Source: Vibrio profundi (lineage in GTDB: Bacteria > Pseudomonadota > Gammaproteobacteria > Enterobacterales > Vibrionaceae). Taken from it: DNA of 64,000 bases. Below are positions 25,276 to 33,600 of this stretch, piece by piece. The position numbers and the translations under genes were made by a program. Location: the NCBI RefSeq assembly GCF_005281835.1, contig NZ_RZIS01000002.1, positions 558,001 to 622,000 of the forward strand. The letters are read 5' to 3'. The first letter of the stretch is position 1; each line of letters starts with the position of its first letter. The notes beneath the pieces are model-generated. The model did no database searches. It saw only the letters and a program-made list of their open reading frames with translations, and had not been told where the DNA came from.

Positions 25276-25686
25276 TCACTGCTCTTGGGTTAAAAGTTGA
25301 GTGGCTGGAATCGCGTTGTCTTGAAGAAATGAAAGAAGCTTAACGAGATGCTGAACGTCGGCTTTCTTGTCTGCGCCGATCACGATCGGTCTTTCATCCC
25401 CAGATTTTGCTTCTTCGAGTAACGCTATCTTGAAGTTTTCCCAGTCGATGTATTCTTTACTATCGATGGCCCAATACGGTTCGCGATCTAGGATATTCAC
25501 GGTTATTGATTGGCTGTCCACTTCAGACACCGTGGGGGTATCGGCGCTTGGCAAATTGACGTCGAGTGATTCGAGCCTGATGGATGCGGTAAGCATCAAA
25601 AACACCATGACAATAAAAATAATATCGAGCAACGGGGTTAGGTCGACTGACGAAGTTGAATGAGATTGTTGAGAGACCTTGATCAT
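25276..25686 (-). CDS. exbD: TonB-complex protein ExbD
   Basis: A 136-residue ExbD: one N-terminal membrane helix (LLDIIFIVMVFLMLTASI) whose aspartate in DLTPLLDI is the proton-path residue of the family, followed by a periplasmic domain with the typical PIVIGADKKADVQHLVKLLSFL fold. It acts with ExbB and TonB to transmit proton-motive force to outer-membrane heme receptors. It overlaps exbB by four bases (ATGA) and is overlapped by the possible GTG start of hutB. Confidence 0.95.
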   Translation of the reverse strand: MIKVSQQSHSTSSVDLTPLLDIIFIVMVFLMLTASIRLESLDVNLPSADTPTVSEVDSQSITVNILDREPYWAIDSKEYIDWENFKIALLEEAKSGDERPIVIGADKKADVQHLVKLLSFLQDNAIPATQLLTQEQ

Positions 25687-26372
25687 ACAGCTTGCTCTTG
25701 TGATGAGTAGGAAGATTCTTGAGCATTATTCGATGAGTTAGGTGAGATCTTCATGCCTTCTAACCATAAATTAGAAAAGTTCAATGCATGCTCTAGTTTG
25801 GCAATCAAACGATCTGCCCACAAACCTAGAAGTTGAGACCCTGCAATGGCAGGTAAGGCGATCATCAGGCCGACAGCCGTCGTTCTCATAGCTAAACCTA
25901 ACCCTTCGGCTAAATCATTTGGGGTGATGTTACCTGTCGACGCTGCAACACCTTTAAACATTTCAATAAGACCTAATACCGTACCGAGTAGGCCTATAAG
26001 TGGGCTGATAACTCCGATAAGAGCTAATAGTTTTAACCCAGCGTGCAGTTGGTTCCGTTTTTCTTGTAGCCAAATACTTGCAGCGTCTTCTCTTAAATCT
26101 TTGTTAAAAGAATGATGGGCCAAAACCATAGCGACACCTTTAAAGATGAGAGGGCGCTTGTTTGATAATTCTTGTGCTAAGGCGTCGATATCTTGAGTTC
26201 TATTCGGTGAAATCGAATCAAGTTGCTGGCGAATGCCGCCACGGCTTCCGCCCAGGCAAAGCATTACTTGAAAGATACGCTCTGCGATGATCATGGCTGT
26301 GAGTGCCGAGCAAATAAGTAGTGGCCAAGTCATTAAGCCAAGTTGTTGTTGTAGGGTATTGATGTGTTCCAT
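25683..26372 (-). CDS. exbB: TonB-complex protein ExbB
   Basis: A 229-residue MotA/TolQ/ExbB proton-channel protein with three membrane helices: residues 15-35, a pair around ALIGVISPLIGLLGTVLGLIEMF, and GLAMRTTAVGLMIALPAI. It has the glycine- and threonine-rich packing motifs typical of the family. It energises TonB together with ExbD. The gene starts two bases after the tonB stop and overlaps exbD, consistent with a single transcript. Confidence 0.95.
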   Translation of the reverse strand: MEHINTLQQQLGLMTWPLLICSALTAMIIAERIFQVMLCLGGSRGGIRQQLDSISPNRTQDIDALAQELSNKRPLIFKGVAMVLAHHSFNKDLREDAASIWLQEKRNQLHAGLKLLALIGVISPLIGLLGTVLGLIEMFKGVAASTGNITPNDLAEGLGLAMRTTAVGLMIALPAIAGSQLLGLWADRLIAKLEHALNFSNLWLEGMKISPNSSNNAQESSYSSQEQAV

Positions 26373-26374
26373 GT

Positions 26375-27169
26375 TTAATCCAACTTAAAGCGAACAGGTA
26401 TTTGAATTCGGTGTGCAATGGCTCTGCCGTTCACTGTGTGGGCGGAGAATTTCCATTTTTTGATAGCGTCAAGTGCGGCTTTATCCAGCATTAACGCACC
26501 AGATGAGCTTACTAGTGCTTGTTTCGTTTGCTTGCCATTTTCGTCGAGCCAGATTTCATACGTGGCCACGCCTTGAATTCCACGTTTTCTTGCCATTCTT
26601 GGGTAACGAGGGGGAGAGGGCTTAGCGGCGAAGCTTGGTTTATTGACTAATACTGGCGTATCGCTTGCGCCCTGGTTAACCACTTCAGGCGGTGCTGATT
26701 TTTGAGCGTCTCGCGCTTTTTGCTCTGTAATTTTCTCAGGGGTAGGGTCAACCGGCTTTGGTGGCTTAACCTTTGGTGGTGTTTTTTTCGGCACCGTTTT
26801 TTTTACGACGGGCTGCGGCTTTCTTGGCGTCGTTTTTTTCACTTCAGGTTTTTTAGGTTTTGGAGTGACTTCAGTTTTCTTCACCACTGGCGCTGACTTT
26901 ACGACTTTTGCAGGCTTAGGTGGCTCTGCTGGTTGCGGCGTTTCAACGGGAGGCGCTTCTTTGGTAATAGGTTCAGGAGGCGTAACTTCTTGCGCGCTAG
27001 CGGGTGCCGCCATGGTGGATGGGGCGCTTGAAACAAAATTGATAGAGACAGAGGTCGATTGGCTACCGGCAGGCATTGCAAAGACTTTGCTTTCTTGAGC
27101 AACAAACAACAGTGCCGCATGAAGCGCAATAGAAGCGCCACCAGCAATGACATATCTTGGTACGTTCAC
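26375..27169 (-). CDS. tonB: TonB protein of the heme-uptake system (TonB1 type)
   Basis: A 264-residue TonB. A short cytoplasmic start and one membrane anchor (YVIAGGASIALHAALLFVA) are followed by a long proline/lysine spacer (residues about 65-165, rich in KPxP and PKK) that spans the periplasm. The C-terminal domain has PSPPRYPRMARKRGIQGVATYEIWLDENG, the TonB-box-binding fold. The GTG at 27169 is the start because AAGGA stands five bases upstream; an in-frame extension to 27253 would precede the anchor without a site. It is the first gene of the operon and divergent from hutW across a Fur-like region. Confidence 0.93.
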   Translation of the reverse strand: MNVPRYVIAGGASIALHAALLFVAQESKVFAMPAGSQSTSVSINFVSSAPSTMAAPASAQEVTPPEPITKEAPPVETPQPAEPPKPAKVVKSAPVVKKTEVTPKPKKPEVKKTTPRKPQPVVKKTVPKKTPPKVKPPKPVDPTPEKITEQKARDAQKSAPPEVVNQGASDTPVLVNKPSFAAKPSPPRYPRMARKRGIQGVATYEIWLDENGKQTKQALVSSSGALMLDKAALDAIKKWKFSAHTVNGRAIAHRIQIPVRFKLD

Positions 27170-27226
27170 GAATTTCCTTCCTAAATATCCTTCTGATAGG
27201 CCAAGATTATTGCTTAGAATGCAAAT

Positions 27227-27254
27227 AAGATCAATTATCAATTGCATTATCATT
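27227..27254. promoter_or_regulatory. putative Fur-binding region between tonB and hutW
   Basis: The AT-rich stretch contains two ATTATC hexamers 12 bases apart (27234-27239 and 27245-27250), the building block of Fur boxes. It sits in the 160-base divergent region between tonB and hutW. Fur control of this locus is established in V. cholerae; the exact site here is inferred. Confidence 0.55.
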
Positions 27255-27330
27255 AGCGTGAATTTATGATCGGTTTAAATTTTAGCGAACAGTCTTCCAG
27301 TCTTTGCTGAGTAAGCCTTGAGAGTTTTAT

Positions 27331-28731
27331 ATGTCTCTGAATATTTATAAATTTGATGAATCTATTTTGGGGGCTTTTACCCCTGATCCTTTACGGTTTG
27401 CTTTTGCCAAAAAGACGTCAGCGCATGCTGGGGGGATGGCAGTTCCAATTCAGAAAGATTTGCAGCGTTCTATCTTAGAAAACACATTAAATTCTGAGGG
27501 CAACAGGCAAGATAAGCGTTGCTTATATATTCACGTCCCTTTCTGCCGTGTTCGTTGTACGTTCTGTAATTTTTTCCAGAACGCTGCTAGCCGAAAATTG
27601 GTCGATGATTATTTTGCGGCTTTGATGATTGAGTTGAAGCAGAAAGCGGAAACTCCTTGGGCGCAGTCTGGCACCTTCCATGCGGTATATATCGGAGGGG
27701 GGACGCCAACGGACTTATCGGCCCTGCAAATTCGTCAGTTAGGTACAGCTATCCGGGCGCTTTTTCCGTTGGCCAGTGACGCTGAAATTACACTGGAAGG
27801 GCGGATCAACCGTTTCAGCGATGAAATGTTTGACCAAGCATTAGAGGGAGGGTTCAACCGATTCTCTTTTGGTATTCAAAGCTTTAATACTCAGGTAAGG
27901 CGCAGTGCCAAGCGTTTAGATGACAGAGAAATTGTACTTGAGCGTGTGGCTCAGCTCAGCGAAACCCAGCAAGCGCCGATAGTGCTCGATCTACTGTATG
28001 GATTGCCTTACCAAACGCTAGAGATCTTTGAACAAGATTTACAGGACTATTTAGATACCGGTGCCCATGGTATCGATTTGTATCAGCTCGTTGTTGGCGG
28101 AAATGCGCCTATGCTGAACTTGGTAGAGAAAGGTCGAATTCCTCCACCGGCGACTACCCCGGATAAAGCGAGTATGTATCAAGCTGGCGTGCAGTTCATG
28201 CGTAAGCATCACATTAAACAGCTGAGCGTGAACCACTGGGCTAGAGATAACCGCGAGCGCAGCTTATACAACAGCTTAGCGAAAACGTACGCCGAAGTCT
28301 TGCCCGTAGGTTGTGGTGCTGGCGGCAATGTTGGCGGTATTGGTTTAATGCAGCATCGTTCGCTAGAAACCTACATGGAAGCCATCAAGCTTGGTGACTC
28401 TCCAGTAGCAATGATGACGCGACAAAGCCCGTTAGAGCCAATTTATTCAGCGCTAAAAGCGGGGTTTGATTCCGGTGTAATTCGCCGTAGCGGTCTACCT
28501 TTATATCAAGGGACAGATTTATTTGATTACCTAGCTCCACTATTCAATAAGTGGCAAGACAACGGTTTGGTCGAGCTAGCAGAAGATTACTTGGTGTTGA
28601 CGCTTGCCGGCAGCTTTTGGGCAGTGAGTTTAGCTCAAGGTGCCATTCAAGTTTTGAACTCGGATATTGCGGGCGGTCAACAAACAAAGCCAAGTCACCC
28701 TACACACAAACATGAAGTAAACGGACATTAA
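27331..28731 (+). CDS. hutW: heme-utilisation radical SAM protein HutW
   Basis: A 466-residue HemN-like radical SAM protein. The cluster motif is CRVRCTFC, cysteines 72, 76 and 79 in the C-x3-C-x2-C spacing, followed by GGGTPTDLSA and SFGIQSFNTQVRRSAKR, as in coproporphyrinogen dehydrogenase relatives. In Vibrio, HutW is co-expressed with HutX and HutZ for use of heme iron; relatives in anaerobes open the porphyrin ring. hutX follows after three bases, so the genes form an operon. It is divergent from tonB with a likely shared Fur site. Confidence 0.94.
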   Translation: MSLNIYKFDESILGAFTPDPLRFAFAKKTSAHAGGMAVPIQKDLQRSILENTLNSEGNRQDKRCLYIHVPFCRVRCTFCNFFQNAASRKLVDDYFAALMIELKQKAETPWAQSGTFHAVYIGGGTPTDLSALQIRQLGTAIRALFPLASDAEITLEGRINRFSDEMFDQALEGGFNRFSFGIQSFNTQVRRSAKRLDDREIVLERVAQLSETQQAPIVLDLLYGLPYQTLEIFEQDLQDYLDTGAHGIDLYQLVVGGNAPMLNLVEKGRIPPPATTPDKASMYQAGVQFMRKHHIKQLSVNHWARDNRERSLYNSLAKTYAEVLPVGCGAGGNVGGIGLMQHRSLETYMEAIKLGDSPVAMMTRQSPLEPIYSALKAGFDSGVIRRSGLPLYQGTDLFDYLAPLFNKWQDNGLVELAEDYLVLTLAGSFWAVSLAQGAIQVLNSDIAGGQQTKPSHPTHKHEVNGH

Positions 28732-28734
28732 TCC

Positions 28735-29262
28735 ATGAGCAATGAAACTATCGTGACCCATGACAATTTAAAAGAGCAAGTGGCTCAAGTATTAGAACAA
28801 GACCCTAAACTGCTTCCTGCGGCCATTGCAGAACAGTTGCAAGTAACAGAAGCGCAAGTGGTTTGCGCTTTCCCAAGTGAGATGGTTGCCGTGTTAGATG
28901 GTGACCATGCTCAAACGATTCTAGAAAACTTAGTTGGTTGGGGCCCAGTAACGACTATCGTTCACTCATTTGGCTCAATTTTCGAAGTGAAAGCCCCTTT
29001 CCCTAAAGGTAAATTGGCTCGTGGCTACTACAACCTAATGGGCAAAGAAGGTGAACTACATGGTCACCTAAAGCTAGAAAATATTAAAACGATCGCGTTG
29101 GTCAGTAAGCCGTTTATGGGACGTGAAAGCCACTACTTTGGGTTCTTTAGTGAATGCGGCGCGAACATCTTCAAGGTTTACTTAGGTCGCAATGAAAAGC
29201 GCGAGCTAATCCCAGAACAAGTAGAGCGCTTTAAAGCGCTTCAAGCGCAATACCAGTCTTAA
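28735..29262 (+). CDS. hutX: heme-trafficking protein HutX
   Basis: A 175-residue HutX/HugX-family cytoplasmic heme carrier. It has an N-terminal helical part (LKEQVAQVLEQDPKLLPAAIAEQL) and a beta-rich body with VTTIVHSFGSIFEVKAPFPKG and ALVSKPFMGRESHYFGFFSECG, the latter typical of the heme-binding loop. In V. cholerae HutX hands heme to HutZ. It lies between hutW and hutZ in a tight operon. Confidence 0.95.
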   Translation: MSNETIVTHDNLKEQVAQVLEQDPKLLPAAIAEQLQVTEAQVVCAFPSEMVAVLDGDHAQTILENLVGWGPVTTIVHSFGSIFEVKAPFPKGKLARGYYNLMGKEGELHGHLKLENIKTIALVSKPFMGRESHYFGFFSECGANIFKVYLGRNEKRELIPEQVERFKALQAQYQS

Positions 29263-29295
29263 TTCAAAATAACAAAAATTCTTATAGGAATGAAA

Positions 29296-29826
29296 ATGGA
29301 ACAACAAGTAAAGCAAGAACGCCTTCAAGGTCGTTTAGGTCCTGAAATCAAGGAATTTCGTCAAGAGCGCCGTACTATTCAACTTGCAACAGTCGATGAA
29401 GATGGTCGCCCTAACGTTAGTTACGCGCCGTTTGTACAAAATCAAGAAGGCTACTTTGTACTGATTTCACAAATTGCTCGTCACGCGCGTAACCTAGAAG
29501 CTAACCCTCAAGTGTCTTTGATGATGATCGAAGATGAAGATAGCTCTAAGCAGCTATTTGCTCGTAAGCGTTTGACGTTTGATGCTGTAGCAAGTGTGGT
29601 TGAGCGTGATAGTGAACTTTGGCTTCAAGTCGTTGCTCAAATGAAAGAGCGTTTTGGTGAGATCATTGATGGCCTGAGCCAGCTGCAAGATTTTGTTTTA
29701 TTCAATCTAAAAGCAGAAAACGGCTTATTCGTGAAAGGTTTTGGCCAAGCGTATCAGGTGTCTGGTGACGATCTGGTTGATTTCGTTCACCTGCAAGAAG
29801 GCCATAAAAAAGTGTCGAACGAATAA
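29296..29826 (+). CDS. hutZ: heme-degrading/utilisation protein HutZ
   Basis: A 176-residue split-barrel protein of the HutZ/HugZ group that binds and breaks down heme to release iron. The flavin-reductase-like fold is seen at RRTIQLATVDEDGRPNVSYAPF, and ISQIARHARNLEANPQVSLMMIED matches the pyridoxamine-oxidase-like core. The second ATG (29296) is preferred because AGGA is six bases before it, whereas the ATG at 29290 abuts it; this gives the 176-residue length I recall for V. cholerae HutZ. A terminator follows directly. Confidence 0.94.
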   Translation: MEQQVKQERLQGRLGPEIKEFRQERRTIQLATVDEDGRPNVSYAPFVQNQEGYFVLISQIARHARNLEANPQVSLMMIEDEDSSKQLFARKRLTFDAVASVVERDSELWLQVVAQMKERFGEIIDGLSQLQDFVLFNLKAENGLFVKGFGQAYQVSGDDLVDFVHLQEGHKKVSNE

Positions 29827-29849
29827 TCCGGTACTTTACGAAACGAATG

Positions 29850-29876
29850 AAAGCCTCCACCTTGTGGGGGCTTTGT
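29850..29876 (+). terminator. intrinsic terminator of hutWXZ
   Basis: An imperfect stem AAAGCCTCCAC / GTGGGGGCTTT (one G-T pair) with a CTT loop is followed by T-rich sequence, 24 bases after the hutZ stop. Confidence 0.75.
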
Positions 29877-29948
29877 TGTTTGTATGACACATCAAATTGT
29901 AACTCTGATATATTGATGCTTTGGTAAATTAATAACTTAGGATTACGA

Positions 29949-30491
29949 GTGAAACCTGTTAGCCGCGATTGGGATGAATTTTGTTACCCATTTATTTATG
30001 AAGACAGCCCAATATGTGATTTTGAAATATTGTCTGACGAGTTGTGTTGTCGAGTGGGATTAGTGCTGGCTTTGGATGTTGATGACAAAACACGGGATGT
30101 TCTGACTCGGTTGCAGCCTTTTATTTATCATTTGAATGGTTCGGTACGAGGAAAACTTGCGATAGCGCAGGACGACTTGGACACCCTTAAAGCCGACTAC
30201 CATGCAATTCGCTCATTACTCGATGGCGGCTTTAAAGGGTTCGTTTTACCTGGAGGGCATGAAATCTCTGCTCAGCTGCACTTATGCCGTTGCCAAGCTA
30301 AGAAAGTGGTGCGTGCGCTGGTTCAAATTGAACACTCAGCTAAGAAAACCCCTGATCCAATCTTGTTTAAGTATGCGAACTTATTGGCTAATACATTTTA
30401 TGCCCTTGCTTCATACACGAATCACTTACATCAAGTGGATGAGGTCGAGTTTGTTAGCAAGAGCTATAAAATGCCAAAAAAGAGTGACTGA
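29949..30491 (+). CDS. cobalamin adenosyltransferase-fold protein (PduO-like), degenerate
   Basis: A 180-residue helical protein whose second half resembles PduO-type ATP:cob(I)alamin adenosyltransferase: GFVLPGGHEISAQLHLCRCQAKKVVRALV aligns with the F-x-L-P-G-G...LH-x-A-R-x-x-x-R-R-A-E-R signature. YANLLANTFYALASYTNH matches the closing L-N-x-L-S-D-x-L-F-x-x-A-R helix in part. The N-terminal ATP loop T-K-x-G-D-x-G-x-T is absent and the glutamate of the R-A-E motif is lost, so transferase activity is doubtful. GTG is the start, with AGGA six bases upstream. It sits between hutZ and the convergent cheV gene; any link to heme handling is speculation. Confidence 0.6.
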   Translation: MKPVSRDWDEFCYPFIYEDSPICDFEILSDELCCRVGLVLALDVDDKTRDVLTRLQPFIYHLNGSVRGKLAIAQDDLDTLKADYHAIRSLLDGGFKGFVLPGGHEISAQLHLCRCQAKKVVRALVQIEHSAKKTPDPILFKYANLLANTFYALASYTNHLHQVDEVEFVSKSYKMPKKSD

Positions 30492-31406
30492 TTAGCTGAC
30501 CACTGCGCTGTCTTCGAGGTTTTTTGCACCTCGGAGCATCGCCTCAATCAATTCACCAGCGTTAAACTTTTCTAGTGCTTCATGAGCGCCAACTTGGTGA
30601 GCTCTGTCTACACAAATTTCACTTGATAACGATGTATGCAAGATACGATACGATTGATTAAGCGCAGGATCATTTTGAACTTCAAATGCGAGCTCGTAAC
30701 CATCCAAACCCGGCATCTCGATATCACTCACCAGCAACTCAATAGGGTTATTGTGGGCAGCTTCGTTTCTCATTAACTCAATTGCATCTAACCCATTATT
30801 ACAGATTTTGTATGGAATATTGATGCTGTCTAGGGCGTCTGAAAGTTGCTTACGAGCAATCGATGAATCGTCGACCAACAGAATATTAAGTGCTTTCAGT
30901 TGTTCTCGTTCGATATCGGTCAGCATAGGAACGTGCGCGGATTCGTACTCTGGATAGATTTTAGACAGTAGCAACTCGACGTCGAGCATCTGTACGATAC
31001 GGTCTTGATAGCGAGTGATGCCTGTTACGAATACGTTGGAACCGACCGAATTTGGCGGTGGCTCAATGGATTTCCAATCACATTCGATGATCTTATCGAT
31101 AGATCTCACTAGAAATGCCACGACGGTACGTAAGCAGTCTGTGACGATCAGCGTGCAGCTGTCGTATTCTTCTGGTGAAACAGGGCGAAAGCCAACCGCA
31201 GCAGACATATCGATCACTGGAACGGTTAAGTCGCGAATCGTTACGGTACCAATGACATGGTGATGTGAGTAGGGGATCTGCGTAGTTTTCTGAAAAGGCA
31301 CAATTTCACGTACCTTTAGCGTTCCAATTGCAAAACTTTGTGCGATGGAAAGCTTAAACATCAGCATTCCCTGAGACTGGTTCGCTTTGCTCTTAGTCCT
31401 AGCCAT
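30492..31406 (-). CDS. cheV: chemotaxis protein CheV (CheW-REC)
   Basis: A 304-residue coupling protein. Residues 12-155 are a CheW domain (FAIGTLKVREIVPF, HHHVIGTVTIRDLTVPVIDM) that links chemoreceptors to CheA. Residues 172-295 are a response-receiver domain with the acidic pair D179/D180 and the phosphorylated D228 in VSDIEMPGLDGYE. CheV proteins adapt receptor arrays by phosphorylation. It is convergent with the adenosyltransferase-like gene, directly abutting its stop. Two chemoreceptors lie 2-4 kb away. Confidence 0.95.
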   Translation of the reverse strand: MARTKSKANQSQGMLMFKLSIAQSFAIGTLKVREIVPFQKTTQIPYSHHHVIGTVTIRDLTVPVIDMSAAVGFRPVSPEEYDSCTLIVTDCLRTVVAFLVRSIDKIIECDWKSIEPPPNSVGSNVFVTGITRYQDRIVQMLDVELLLSKIYPEYESAHVPMLTDIEREQLKALNILLVDDSSIARKQLSDALDSINIPYKICNNGLDAIELMRNEAAHNNPIELLVSDIEMPGLDGYELAFEVQNDPALNQSYRILHTSLSSEICVDRAHQVGAHEALEKFNAGELIEAMLRGAKNLEDSAVVS

Positions 31407-31577
31407 AGAGTATTCCTACTTAGTATTCTAATAGTAATAATTTAAAGGGAATAACCACAGTCAGCAAGCAAGTATTGCTGACTTGTCATAATAGAGTAGT
31501 TCATGATGCGTGATTTAAGTGAAGAACGCGTCATCTTGAGGTAAAATCAGCCCTAGAGCAATATTCAGAGATTTATC

Positions 31578-31856
31578 ATGGCAAGAACCGCAGCAGCGCT
31601 TCACATTTTGGTGAAGCATAAAGAACAAGCAGAAGACATCATCAAGCAGCTTAAGAAAGGCGCTAAGTTTCAAACTTTAGCGAAAAAGCACTCAACGTGT
31701 CCTTCAGGCAAAAAAGGTGGTGATTTGGGCGAATTTAAGAAAGGCCAAATGGTACCTCAATTCGACAAAGTGTGCTTTTCAGGGGAAACCTTAGTTCCTC
31801 ACTTAGTGAAAACCAAGTTTGGCTGGCACGTAGTAAAGGTTCTTTACCGCACATAG
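31578..31856 (+). CDS. ppiC: parvulin-type peptidyl-prolyl isomerase PpiC
   Basis: A 92-residue single-domain parvulin that catalyses proline cis-trans isomerisation in the cytoplasm. It has [17 protein letters not shown], the first strand with catalytic histidine, [23 protein letters not shown], and the final [10 protein letters not shown]. Length matches E. coli PpiC (93 residues). It is transcribed alone and ends in a strong terminator. Confidence 0.95.
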   Translation: MARTAAALHILVKHKEQAEDIIKQLKKGAKFQTLAKKHSTCPSGKKGGDLGEFKKGQMVPQFDKVCFSGETLVPHLVKTKFGWHVVKVLYRT

Positions 31857-31875
31857 TGTCAGTAGCGATATTGAT

Positions 31876-31903
31876 AAAAAGGAGCGATCGACGCTCCTTT
31901 TTT
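31876..31903. terminator. intrinsic terminator of ppiC
   Basis: A stem AAAAAGGAGCG / CGCTCCTTTTTT with an ATCGA loop lies 20 bases after ppiC. Confidence 0.9.
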
Positions 31904-32192
31904 AATGCCTGAAATTCACTTATTGAGGTGAGCTTTCTTGAAAGGGAATAGAAAGCGAAGGCACTTCTCGTAAATACAGGTGATGTTTTTATGATTAGTA
32001 ATCAGTAAGTTATCACTTCATTTTAATACGGCTTCATCCTTATTCGGGTATCATGAGCTTTCTACGCCCTGAATGATCCACCGAGAATATTCCTCGCAAG
32101 GGGGAGGGCGTGTGTTAGGTACGCACTATAATTGCTGCAATCCTTAAGTTTAATGGAAACAGGCACGTTGTTTGTCCTGTTAGGAGTCCCAA

Positions 32193-33554
32193 ATGGAACG
32201 CTCGGTTGCATACAGCGCAGCAGCAAGTGATGTTATTTTGCATGCTTTTGATTGGCGATATGAAGACGTGATGAAACAAGCTAAACAGATTAGCCAACTT
32301 GGTTACAAATCTGTATTAGTTTCACCACCGATGAAATCACTGATTAGCCCACAAGGCACCAAATGGTGGCAGCGTTATCAGCCTCAAGACTATCGAGTGA
32401 TCGATAACCAACTTGGTAATACTCAAGACTTTATCAGTATGGTGGAAGCGCTGCGTGAACATGGGTTAAGAACATACGTTGACGTGGTATTCAATCATAT
32501 GGCGAACGAGTCAGGTTTCCGTAATGATCTGGCTTACCCGAATGCTCAAGACTTACAGAGCTATCGAGATCGTGCTGAGTATTTTGAGAAACAGCGTTTG
32601 TTCGGTGATTTGTCCCAACCCCTTTTTGATGAAGATGACTTCGTTGAAGCATTTGGCATTAAAAATTGGCGCGACAAGTGGCAAGTTCAAAATGGTCGTA
32701 TTACCGGCGGGCCTCAAGATCCCGGTTTGCCAACCTTACGCGATAACGAACATGTCGTCGCACAGCAGCAAGCCTACTTACTTGCGCTAAAGAAAATAGG
32801 CGTGAGAGGGTTTAGGATTGATGCCGCAAAGCACATGACGATTGAACATTTAAAGAAGGTATGGACTGATGAAATTACTGAAGACATGCACATCTTTGGG
32901 GAAATCATAACCGACGGAGGCGCAACTAAGGCCGAGTACGAGTTGTTCCTCGAACCTTATTTGAAGCACACTCGTTTGGGCGCGTATGACTTCCCTTTGT
33001 TTAACACCATTTCTAAAGCATTTACCGACAAGGGCAGCTTCACCTCTTTGATTAACCCGTATTGCTTTGGTCAGGCATTGTCTTATCGCAGGGCGATCAC
33101 CTTTACCGTCACTCACGACATTCCTAACAATGATGTGTTTCTGGAACATGTTATGGAAGAAACCAGTGAACGTTTGGCGTATAGCTATATCTTGGGCCGC
33201 GATGGTGGAGTCCCGCTCATCTACAGTGATTTGAATACCAGCGGTATTACGGATCAGAGTGGTGAGCCTCGTTGGGTCGAACAGTGGCAGTCTTCAGAAA
33301 TGCATAGCATGATTGCATTCCATAACCATGTGCATGGCGAAAGAATGAAAGTGTTGGAAGCGAATGATGATTTATTGGTTTTCGCTCGCGGAGCCAAAGG
33401 CGTTGTGGTGATAAATAAATCGAAGCGCGCGCATACCGTGTCTTTTTCTTGGCAAGGTGGAATGACCGATCTGCTCAGCGGTGAGTTTTTTAACAAAACC
33501 GAAGGCAATGTCGAGATTAAAGTGAAGGCAAAATCGAGCATGATGTTGGTATGA
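32193..33554 (+). CDS. cytoplasmic GH13 alpha-amylase-family enzyme
   Basis: A 453-residue glycoside hydrolase family 13 protein. The barrel motifs are DVVFNH (97-102), GFRID with the nucleophile D210, FGEII with the acid E237, and THD at 307-309. There is no signal peptide, so it likely acts on internal maltodextrin or glycogen products. The short length, and a C-terminal beta domain limited to about 70 residues, distinguish it from secreted amylases. Vibrio relatives are annotated simply as alpha-amylase family proteins. The ATG follows TTAGGAGT. The 290-base upstream gap contains no gene. Confidence 0.85.
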   Translation: MERSVAYSAAASDVILHAFDWRYEDVMKQAKQISQLGYKSVLVSPPMKSLISPQGTKWWQRYQPQDYRVIDNQLGNTQDFISMVEALREHGLRTYVDVVFNHMANESGFRNDLAYPNAQDLQSYRDRAEYFEKQRLFGDLSQPLFDEDDFVEAFGIKNWRDKWQVQNGRITGGPQDPGLPTLRDNEHVVAQQQAYLLALKKIGVRGFRIDAAKHMTIEHLKKVWTDEITEDMHIFGEIITDGGATKAEYELFLEPYLKHTRLGAYDFPLFNTISKAFTDKGSFTSLINPYCFGQALSYRRAITFTVTHDIPNNDVFLEHVMEETSERLAYSYILGRDGGVPLIYSDLNTSGITDQSGEPRWVEQWQSSEMHSMIAFHNHVHGERMKVLEANDDLLVFARGAKGVVVINKSKRAHTVSFSWQGGMTDLLSGEFFNKTEGNVEIKVKAKSSMMLV

Positions 33555-33579
33555 AAAAGGGAGCGTAGGCTCCCTTTTT
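33554..33579. terminator. bidirectional intrinsic terminator
   Basis: A stem AAAAAGGGAGC / GCTCCCTTTTT with a GTAG loop separates the GH13 gene from the convergent chemoreceptor gene. Confidence 0.9.
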
Positions 33580-33600
33580 AGTTAGATGATGCAACCCCAG

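Noticed and set aside
32025..32110. Possible MalT boxes (TCATCC / GGGGGAGGG) upstream of the GH13 gene
   Set aside because: Only short cores match the GGGGATGAGG consensus and spacing is not that of known MalT promoters; too weak to annotate.
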